From Clostridiaceae bacterium (GTDB lineage Bacteria; Bacillota; Clostridia; Saccharofermentanales; UBA5734), in contig JAAZFW010000171.1 in assembly GCA_012511525.1 (NCBI GenBank), positions 1 to 13,025 on the forward strand: a stretch of 13,025 nucleotides of DNA, given 5' to 3'. Position numbers and translations under genes: made by a program. The notes beneath the pieces were generated by a model. The model was not told where the DNA came from and made no database searches. It was given only the letters and a program-made list of their open reading frames with translations. Below, piece after piece: positions 6,845 through 12,201 of the stretch. Positions within the stretch are counted from its first letter, which is position 1, and each line of letters opens with the position of its first letter.

Positions 6845-8549
6845 AGCAATCATTGATTTTTTGCTGCGCAAAGGCGTCAAGCACGCCTTCGGGTATCCCG
6901 GGGGCCCGGTTATCGTCTTGTTCGACGCGATCCACAAATACCATTTTCCCAGTATTTTAACGCGGCACGAGCAGGGCGCGGCACACGCCGCCGAAGGCTA
7001 CGCCAAGGCGTCCGGCCTGCCGGGCGTGATGATCGCGACGTCCGGCCCCGGGGCGACCAATCTGGTTACGGGCCTGGCAGACGCCTACCTGGATTCGGTA
7101 CCTGTTCTGGCGATCACGGGCGCGGTCGCCCGTAAAGCCACCGGCACCGACGCCTTCCAGGAAGCAGACATCACGGGAATCACGCAGCCAGTCACCAAGT
7201 ACAATTACCTGGTCATGAACACCGACGAACTGCTGCCGGTGCTCGAGGAAGCCTGGAACCTGACTACGGAAGGCCGTCCCGGACCGGTTCTGGTCAATGT
7301 GCCCAAGGACATCCTGTCCAGCCCGATGAGCGGATCGGTTCAAACCGTTTTGCCGTACGCACGCCACCGTCCGCCGCGCATCCGCACCCGGGCGCTGAGC
7401 GAGCAGGTATACGAGGCGATCGGGAAAAGCCGGCGTCCGCTGCTGCTGGCCGGCGGCGGCTGCGTTATCGCTAGGCGCGGCACGGACGACCTGAAAGCCT
7501 TCGCGGAGTCGCTCGAAATCCCGGTGGCCACCACCCTGATGGGCAAGGGGTCGATCGCGGCCGGTCACCCGCTGTACCTGGGCAACCTGGGCATGCACGG
7601 CACGCCCCAGGCCAACACCGCTCTGGGCAACTGCGACCTGCTGCTGGCCGTCGGCACGCGTTTTAGCGACCGAATCATCGGCGATCCCGAGCTTTTCGCC
7701 CAGCAGGGCGACCGCACGATCATCCACGTCGACATCGATCTGGCGGAGATCGGCAAGAATATCCGGCCGGATATTGAGATCGAGGACGATGCGGCGGCCT
7801 TTTTCGAGGAAATGCTCTCAGCGCGGCCGAACAAAGGCTACAGCGACAACTGGCGAGAATGGCTGGGCCAGCTGCAGGCGATCGGAAAGCGCTACAGCCA
7901 GCTGGTGCAGGATATGTACCAGGACACGTCGCCGCTGCGGCCCCAGTACATCGTGCACGAGGTCGCGGAGCGCCTCAAAGGGCAAAACCCGATCGTCGTG
8001 ACGGATGTCGGCCAGCACCAGATGTTTGCCGCCCAGCATTACCCGGTCGAGTCGCCCCGCTCGTTTATCACGTCAGGCGGACTGGGCACGATGGGCTTTG
8101 GCTTGCCGGCGGCGATCGGTGCGTCGGTATCAGATCCGGACCGGACGACGGTGCTCTTTTGCGGTGACGGCGGTTTCCAGATGACCATCCAGGAACTGGG
8201 GACCTTGGCCAAGCTGCAGCTGCCGGTCAAAATCCTGATCTTCGACAACAGCTGCCTGGGCATGGTGCGCCAGTGGCAGGAGCTGTTTTTCGACCGGCGC
8301 TACTCCAACACGCTGCTCGACAACAACCCGGACTTTGTCGCGATCGGGCAAGCCTACGGCATTCCGGGCGGCCGGGCCGGCGACGGCGCCTCGCTGGCAT
8401 CTGAGCTGGGCAAGGCCCTGGCCATGCCGGGCCCGTACCTGATCCATTGTGCCGTCGATCCGGAGATGAACGTCTATCCCATGATTCCGGCCGGCAAGAT
8501 GCCGCAGGACCTGATCATGCCCGGGTTGGACCCGGAACGGAAAAGCTGA
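6831..8549 (+). CDS. ilvB: Acetolactate (acetohydroxyacid) synthase, large catalytic subunit
   Basis: This ThDP/FAD enzyme makes 2-acetolactate from two pyruvates, and 2-aceto-2-hydroxybutyrate from pyruvate plus 2-oxobutyrate. From ATG 6831 the product has 572 residues. The Pyr domain (about 1-165) carries the catalytic glutamate in RHEQGAAHAAEGYA (Glu47). A central FAD-binding domain covers about 200-320. The PP domain (about 370-545) has GDG at 445-447 with the ThDP motif ending at Asn473, followed by MVRQWQELFF (478-487), a signature of anabolic AHAS. ATG 6831 is chosen over an upstream in-frame ATG (6750) because AGGAGG (6814-6819) lies 11 nt before it and the protein then begins MNGAEAIIDFL, like its relatives. 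It overlaps ilvD by 14 bp, which suggests coupling. It is the last gene before the terminator at 8557. Its regulatory partner is not adjacent but on the opposite strand at 9617-10165. Confidence 0.94.
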   Translation: MNGAEAIIDFLLRKGVKHAFGYPGGPVIVLFDAIHKYHFPSILTRHEQGAAHAAEGYAKASGLPGVMIATSGPGATNLVTGLADAYLDSVPVLAITGAVARKATGTDAFQEADITGITQPVTKYNYLVMNTDELLPVLEEAWNLTTEGRPGPVLVNVPKDILSSPMSGSVQTVLPYARHRPPRIRTRALSEQVYEAIGKSRRPLLLAGGGCVIARRGTDDLKAFAESLEIPVATTLMGKGSIAAGHPLYLGNLGMHGTPQANTALGNCDLLLAVGTRFSDRIIGDPELFAQQGDRTIIHVDIDLAEIGKNIRPDIEIEDDAAAFFEEMLSARPNKGYSDNWREWLGQLQAIGKRYSQLVQDMYQDTSPLRPQYIVHEVAERLKGQNPIVVTDVGQHQMFAAQHYPVESPRSFITSGGLGTMGFGLPAAIGASVSDPDRTTVLFCGDGGFQMTIQELGTLAKLQLPVKILIFDNSCLGMVRQWQELFFDRRYSNTLLDNNPDFVAIGQAYGIPGGRAGDGASLASELGKALAMPGPYLIHCAVDPEMNVYPMIPAGKMPQDLIMPGLDPERKS

Positions 8550-8556
8550 ATCAAAC

Positions 8557-8598
8557 AAAAAAGGCCCGCCCGCTCAAACGAACGGACGGGCCTTTTTT
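8557..8598. terminator. Bidirectional intrinsic terminator between ilvB and ilvC
   Basis: Arms AAAAAAGGCCCGCCCG (8557-8572) and CGGACGGGCCTTTTTT (8583-8598) pair around a 10-nt loop with a single internal mismatch. The GC-rich stem is followed by six Ts on each strand. It can therefore end the plus-strand operon 8 bp after the ilvB stop and the minus-strand ilvN-ilvC unit 16 bp after the ilvC stop. Confidence 0.9.
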
Positions 8599-8613
8599 AG
8601 CCATGTCTGAGGA

Positions 8614-9615
8614 TCAGTCTTCCAGCTTTTTGCTCCAACTCATCATGGAACGCAGCTCGCGGCCGACTGTTTCGACCGGATGCGCGGCCTCGATGCGCCG
8701 GCGCGACATGAAGTTGGGCCGCCCGGCCTGATTTTCCAAGATCCAGTTGCGGGCGAACGTGCCTTCCTGGATCTCGCGCAGCACCTTGCGCATTTCCTGC
8801 CGCGTCTCATCGGTGATGATCCGGCGGCCGGTGCTGTAATCGCCGAACTCAGCCGTGTCGGAGATGGAATAGCGCATGCGGGCGAACCCGCCCTCGGCGA
8901 TCATGTCCACGATCAGCTTCATTTCATGGACACATTCGTAATAGGCGTTTTCAGGGTCATAGCCTGCCTCGACCAGAACCTCGAAGCCTGCCTTCATCAG
9001 CTCGGTGACGCCGCCGCAAAGAACGCACTGCTCGCCGAAGAGGTCGGTTTCGGTCTCTTCGCGGAAGGTGGTGCCCAGAAGTCCGGCGCGGGCGGCGCCG
9101 ATGCCGTAGCCGTAGTCAAAGGCTTTGTCGCGCGCCTTGCCGGTATAGTCCTGATGGACGGCGAAAAGCGCGGGGACGCCGCGGCCTTCCTGGAACTGGC
9201 TGCGGACGGTATGTCCCGGACCTTTGGGCGCGATCATGAACACATCGACGTCCGCAGGCGGCTGGATGCGCCCGAAGTGGATGTTGAAGCCGTGGGCGAA
9301 GGCGATCGCCTTGCCGGCGGTCAGGTTGGGGCGGATATCGCGCTCGTAGAGATCCGGCTGCTTTTCATCGTTGATCAGGATCATGATGACGTCGGCCGCG
9401 GCTGCCGCCTCTCCGGCGGTCATGACCTTCAGCCCGGCTTCCTCTGCGCGCGCCCAGGATTTGCTGCCCGTGTACAGGCCGACAACGACAGAAAAGCCGC
9501 TTTCCTTAAGGTTCAGAGCATGCGCGTGGCCCTGGCTGCCGTAGCCGATGATGGCGATGGTCTTGCCGTCCAGAGCATGGGTCCGGCACTCGTTTTCCTT
9601 ATAGATCTTTTTCAT
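8614..9615 (-). CDS. ilvC: Ketol-acid reductoisomerase (class I)
   Basis: This Mg-dependent enzyme isomerises and reduces acetolactate or acetohydroxybutyrate to the dihydroxy acid that IlvD uses. At 333 residues it is the short, class I form. The N-terminal Rossmann domain has GYGSQGHAHALN (24-35), a seven-residue-type cofactor loop GLYTGSKSW (46-54), His108 in FAHGFN, and PKGPGH (130-135). The knotted helical C-terminal domain has ETETDLFGEQ with Asp191 and Glu195, ECVHE with Glu227 and Glu231, and YSISDTAEFGD with Ser250, the expected metal and substrate ligands. The cofactor loop has Tyr47 where NADPH enzymes often have Arg, while both phosphate-contacting Ser positions (50, 52) are kept, so cofactor preference is uncertain. 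The ribosome site GGAGGAGGA lies inside the end of ilvN, whose stop is 1 bp upstream, so translation is probably coupled. Confidence 0.96.
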   Translation of the reverse strand: MKKIYKENECRTHALDGKTIAIIGYGSQGHAHALNLKESGFSVVVGLYTGSKSWARAEEAGLKVMTAGEAAAAADVIMILINDEKQPDLYERDIRPNLTAGKAIAFAHGFNIHFGRIQPPADVDVFMIAPKGPGHTVRSQFQEGRGVPALFAVHQDYTGKARDKAFDYGYGIGAARAGLLGTTFREETETDLFGEQCVLCGGVTELMKAGFEVLVEAGYDPENAYYECVHEMKLIVDMIAEGGFARMRYSISDTAEFGDYSTGRRIITDETRQEMRKVLREIQEGTFARNWILENQAGRPNFMSRRRIEAAHPVETVGRELRSMMSWSKKLED

Positions 9616-9616
9616 T

Positions 9617-10165
9617 TTAGTCCTCCTCCAATTCAGCTGCCGCGGGCTCGTGCTTCGGATCTGCCGCGGCGACAGACACGTTCATGATCCGGGTGCCGCG
9701 CTCGATTGCGATCGGTCCGGTTCGCACCATTTCAAGAATACCGAAAGGTTCCAGCAGGTGGCGCAGGGCTTCGATCTTGTCGTCCTTGCCGCTCAGCTCG
9801 ATGGTCAGGGTCGACGGGGAGACATCGATGATGTGGCCCCGGAAGATATCGACGATCTGCAAGACCTGTGTGCGGGTGCCGGCATCTGCCGCGACCTTGA
9901 AAAAGACAAGCTCGCGGGAAAACGACTCTCCGGCCTTGAGATGCCGAATCATCAGGACATCCGGGAGCTTATGCAGCTGGCGGATGATCTGGCGGACCAG
10001 TTCCTCGTCCCCGGTCAGGCTGATGGTAATACGCGAGATGGCCGGGTCCTGGGTCGTGCCGACGGCCAGGCTCTCGATGTTGTAGCCGCGCCGGGCAAAC
10101 AGGCTTGTGACGCGATTGAGAACCCCCGCGCGGTTTTCGACCAGAACAGACAGATTCTGCAGCAT
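9617..10165 (-). CDS. ilvN: Acetolactate synthase, small regulatory subunit
   Basis: This subunit binds IlvB, raises its activity and confers valine feedback inhibition. The 182-residue protein has an N-terminal ACT domain (about 4-76) and a C-terminal ALS small-subunit domain (about 80-155), the usual two-domain form also called IlvH. Residues equivalent to the valine-site positions known from E. coli IlvH are all present: Asn11, Gly14 and Asn29, in VENRAGVLN and RRGYNIESL. Feedback regulation is therefore likely intact. The acidic tail ending LEED is encoded by the sequence that also forms the ilvC ribosome site. ATG 10165 has CAGGAGG 7 nt upstream. The gene leads a two-gene ilvN-ilvC unit converging on ilvB, although its product must assemble with IlvB. 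Confidence 0.95.
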   Translation of the reverse strand: MLQNLSVLVENRAGVLNRVTSLFARRGYNIESLAVGTTQDPAISRITISLTGDEELVRQIIRQLHKLPDVLMIRHLKAGESFSRELVFFKVAADAGTRTQVLQIVDIFRGHIIDVSPSTLTIELSGKDDKIEALRHLLEPFGILEMVRTGPIAIERGTRIMNVSVAAADPKHEPAAAELEED

Positions 10166-10199
10166 GATCAGGCCTCCTGTGTCATATACATCCGACTTT

Positions 10200-10233
10200 C
10201 ACGGTACCACGTTTGGCGTCGCACGGCAACACG
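10200..10233. repeat. Pair of 12-bp direct repeats over the ilvN promoter
   Basis: CACGGTACCACG (10200-10211) and CACGGCAACACG (10222-10233) agree at 10 of 12 positions. They are 22 bp apart, about two helical turns, so they face the same side of the DNA. One covers the putative -10 and the other the putative -35 of ilvN-ilvC. The layout fits tandem binding by a regulator. No known motif is recognised. Confidence 0.35.
10201..10229 (-). promoter_or_regulatory. Putative promoter of ilvN-ilvC
   Basis: On the minus strand, TTGCCG (10229-10224) is 17 bp from TACCGT (10206-10201), which is preceded by TGG, giving an extended -10 (TGnTAnnnT). The predicted start is near 10194, about 29 nt before the gene. 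The hexamers are only partial matches and coincide with two direct repeats (10200-10233), so they could instead reflect a protein site. Confidence 0.35.
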
Positions 10234-10250
10234 TCCGCGCAGGTAGTCGG

Positions 10251-10271
10251 AAAATGACCATTTTTCGAAAA
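10251..10271. repeat. Overlapping AT-rich palindromes upstream of the ilvN promoter
   Basis: AAAATG-AC-CATTTT (10251-10264) has perfect 6-bp arms. It overlaps TTTTCGAAAA (10262-10271), a fully palindromic 10-mer. They form an AT-rich island in GC-rich DNA about 22 bp beyond the ilvN -35, where an activator or repressor could sit. The right end is also part of the mscL terminator T-tract, which may explain some of the AT content. Confidence 0.3.
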
Positions 10272-10299
10272 GAAAAGAGCCGTCCGGACGGACGGCTCT
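10267..10299 (-). terminator. Intrinsic terminator of mscL
   Basis: Read on the minus strand, AGAGCCGTCCG and CGGACGGCTCT form a perfect 11-bp stem (10299-10276) around TC. In practice the stem would be about 10 bp with a tetraloop. It is followed by TTTTCTTTTC (10276-10267). It begins 22 bp after the mscL stop and separates mscL from ilvN. There is no T-run on the plus strand, so it works in one direction. Confidence 0.85.
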
Positions 10300-10320
10300 C
10301 GACGCGGGCCAACGGCCATC

Positions 10321-10725
10321 TTAACGGGTCTTGATCAAATCGCGGATTTCTTCGAGCAGGACGACATCGGCCGGCTTGGCGGCAGGTTTCGTTGCTTCGG
10401 GCGGTTTCTTCATCTTGTTCAAGCCTTTGACGATAAAGAAGAGGACCAATCCGACGATCAGGAACGTGATGATCGCCTGGATCAGCATGCCGTATGCGAT
10501 CGCGGCTTCCGGCTTGACGACGGCATCGTTCTCGATCACGGCCTCCGACAAGACGATCTTCAGATCGGCGAAATTGACATCGGCGATCAGCCACCCGATG
10601 ACCGGCATGATGATGTGGTTGACGATGCTGTTGACCACGGCGGAGAACGCGCCGCCGATGACCACGGCAATCGCCAGATCGACCGCGTTGCCCCTTAAGA
10701 TGAATTTTTTGAATTCGGCAAACAT
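10321..10725 (-). CDS. mscL: Large-conductance mechanosensitive channel
   Basis: This inner-membrane homopentameric channel opens under high membrane tension and releases solutes during hypo-osmotic shock. The 134-residue product has the family pattern: an amphipathic N-terminal helix MFAEFKKFILRGN (1-13), TM1 about 15-43 with the pore-lining GN and AVVIGGAFSAVV, a short periplasmic loop about 48-72, TM2 about 76-100, a charged KGLNKMKK stretch, a Pro/Ala linker, and a C-terminal helix LLEEIRDLI that forms the cytoplasmic bundle. ATG 10725 is preferred over an in-frame ATG at 10815. AGGAGGG lies 5 nt upstream of 10725, and the extra residues of the longer frame resemble no MscL and include the putative promoter. 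It is a single-gene unit with its own terminator, divergent from the repair-like operon. Confidence 0.95.
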   Translation of the reverse strand: MFAEFKKFILRGNAVDLAIAVVIGGAFSAVVNSIVNHIIMPVIGWLIADVNFADLKIVLSEAVIENDAVVKPEAAIAYGMLIQAIITFLIVGLVLFFIVKGLNKMKKPPEATKPAAKPADVVLLEEIRDLIKTR

Positions 10726-10774
10726 AAAATCCCTCCTACACATTGGCGCCTGCCACCAGGCTCCTGATACGATC

Positions 10775-10804
10775 ATTATAATCCGCCACTTGCCGCAAAG
10801 ACAG
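10775..10804 (-). promoter_or_regulatory. Putative promoter of mscL
   Basis: On the minus strand a perfect TATAAT (10780-10775) is preceded after 18 bp by CTGTCT (10804-10799), a weak -35 with three of six matches. The predicted start, near 10768, gives a leader of about 43 nt containing the ribosome site. The -10 is convincing, while the -35 is not. Confidence 0.45.
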
Positions 10805-10863
10805 CGGGCATCCATACAGAAATTTCACATTTGTTTTGTGACGTTTAACACGTGCAGCAATAT

Positions 10864-10877
10864 AGAACAAATGTTTG
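10864..10877. promoter_or_regulatory. Candidate LexA (DinR) SOS box over the -35 of the radical SAM operon
   Basis: AGAACAAATGTTTG matches the Bacillus-type LexA consensus CGAACRNRYGTTYC at every core position (GAAC, R, N, R, Y, GTT, Y) and differs only at the two outermost bases. The right half, GTTT, runs into the TTGACA -35 at 10875-10880, so bound LexA should block RNA polymerase. The downstream genes look like DNA repair functions, which raises the odds that this is real. lexA itself is not in the window. Confidence 0.6.
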
Positions 10878-10903
10878 ACAATAGCAGGTTTGCCCACTAT
10901 AAT
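10875..10903 (+). promoter_or_regulatory. Consensus promoter of the radical SAM/DUF4130 operon
   Basis: TTGACA (10875-10880), a 17-bp spacer and TATAAT (10898-10903) match the sigma-70/SigA consensus perfectly in both hexamers and spacing. The predicted start is near 10910, about 23 nt before the chosen GTG. A promoter this strong on a specialised gene pair normally implies tight repression, consistent with the overlapping candidate LexA box. Confidence 0.85.
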
Positions 10904-10932
10904 GATTGCAGACGTGAATGGGGGGGATTGCG

Positions 10933-12201
10933 GTGGACCTGATGCAAAAACTGGCGATCCTGGGCGAGTCGGCGCGCTATGACGTGTCCTGCTCAACCAG
11001 CGGCGTTGTTCGCGATAACGGCGGCCAGGGGGTGGGCAACGCCTCGCTGGGCGGCATCTGCCACACCTGGACGGAGGACGGCCGCTGCGTGTCCCTGCTC
11101 AAAGTCCTGTTGACCAACCACTGCCGCTACGACTGTGCCTACTGCCTGAACCGCTGCTCCAACGACATCCGGCGGGCCGCCTTTTCGCCCCGGGAGCTGT
11201 CCGACCTGACGCTGGAGTTCTACCGGCGCAACTATATCGAAGGGCTGTTCCTCAGCTCCGGTGTCCTGGTCAGCCCGGACCACACGACCGAGCTGATGAT
11301 CCAGACGCTTCGGCTGCTGCGCCGGGAGGGCCGCTTTCGCGGCTACATCCACGCCAAGGCCATCCCCGGTACATCGGCTGGTCTGCTGGAGCAGCTGGGC
11401 TTTTTGGCCGACCGGGTCAGCGTCAACATCGAGCAATGCACGCCCGCCGGCCTTCGTCTCCTGGCCCCGCAGAAAACCGAGCTGGCCATCGCCGCCCCGA
11501 TGCGCTTTTTGACCGGCCGTTTGGCTGAAAGCCGTGAAGAGCTGGTGCGTTACCGCCACGCGGCGCCCTTCGCGCCGGCCGGCCAGAGCACGCAGGTCAT
11601 CGTCGGCGCCAGCCCCGAACGGGACCTTCAGGTTCTGACCATGGCACAGCACCTGTACCGGAACTACCAGCTCAAACGCGTGTACTATTCCGCCTACATT
11701 CCGGTCAACCAGGACCATCGCCTGCCGGCGCTGACCCAGCCGCCGCCTTTGCTGCGCGAGCATCGCCTCTACCAGGCCGACTGGCTGCTGCGCTTCTACC
11801 GGTTCGATGTCACGGAGCTGCTCGGAACGGACAACCCCGATCTTGATCTGGACATGGACCCCAAGTGTGCCTGGGCTCTGCGTCACCTCGACCGGTTTCC
11901 AGTCGAGGTGAACGAAGCCGATTACGAAACGCTGCTGCGCGTGCCGGGCATCGGGGTCCGGTCAGCGCGCAAAATTGTCGCCGCCCGGCGGCTGCAGCGC
12001 TTGCGATTAGAGGATTTGAAGCCATTCAACCTTGTGTTGAGACGGGCCGGCTGCTTCATCACCTGCAACGGCAAGCTGGCTGCGTCCCGCCTGCCGGATG
12101 AGACGACGCTCAGGCGCCTCATGACGGACCGGGCGGGAACCGCACGCCTGGCGCCCGCACAGATATCCCTGGAGGATTTAGGTTATGTTTGTCCTGCATG
12201 A
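10933..12201 (+). CDS. Radical SAM protein with C-terminal helix-hairpin-helix, putative DNA repair/modification (UDG-linked family)
   Basis: This 422-residue protein belongs to the radical SAM family described in annotation models as linked to UDG/DUF4130 proteins (TIGR03916-like, from memory). The [4Fe-4S]/SAM motif is CRYDCAYC (64-71: Cys64, Cys68, Cys71). Upstream are the family markers YDVSCSTSG (16-24) and GGICHTWTEDGRC (40-52). RGYIHAKAIPG (136-146) and RVYYSAYIPV (249-258) follow within the barrel, then LYQADWLLRFY. A helix-hairpin-helix segment, LLRVPGIGVRSARKIVAARR (334-353), predicts DNA binding. Reaction and substrate are unknown to me; spore photoproduct lyase-like chemistry is possible. 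GTG 10933 is preferred over ATG 10918 because the G-rich ribosome site (10920-10926) precedes it, the 10918 leader would be about 8 nt, and homologues begin MDLMxKL. It overlaps the next gene by 17 bp. Confidence 0.88.
   Translation: MDLMQKLAILGESARYDVSCSTSGVVRDNGGQGVGNASLGGICHTWTEDGRCVSLLKVLLTNHCRYDCAYCLNRCSNDIRRAAFSPRELSDLTLEFYRRNYIEGLFLSSGVLVSPDHTTELMIQTLRLLRREGRFRGYIHAKAIPGTSAGLLEQLGFLADRVSVNIEQCTPAGLRLLAPQKTELAIAAPMRFLTGRLAESREELVRYRHAAPFAPAGQSTQVIVGASPERDLQVLTMAQHLYRNYQLKRVYYSAYIPVNQDHRLPALTQPPPLLREHRLYQADWLLRFYRFDVTELLGTDNPDLDLDMDPKCAWALRHLDRFPVEVNEADYETLLRVPGIGVRSARKIVAARRLQRLRLEDLKPFNLVLRRAGCFITCNGKLAASRLPDETTLRRLMTDRAGTARLAPAQISLEDLGYVCPA

Noticed and set aside
8680..9687. Plus-strand open frame of 335 codons opposite ilvC
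   Set aside because: It is the antisense shadow of ilvC. The minus-strand product is an unmistakable KARI.
10180..10266. T-box riboswitch suggested by TGGTACCG (minus strand) upstream of ilvN
   Set aside because: TGGTACC resembles the T-box core, but only about 87 nt separate the mscL terminator from the ilvN ribosome site, too little for a specifier stem and antiterminator. No competing terminator hairpin follows. A covariance search with RF00230 would settle it.
10726..10815. N-terminal extension of mscL to ATG 10815
   Set aside because: The extension would cover the putative promoter and ribosome site and adds residues foreign to MscL. ATG 10725 gives the canonical N-terminal helix.
459..10848. 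The 11-mer GTGACGTTTAA occurs in both divergent intergenic regions (459-469 and 10838-10848)
   Set aside because: Dozens of repeated 11-mers are expected by chance in 13 kb, and the two copies differ in placement relative to promoters.
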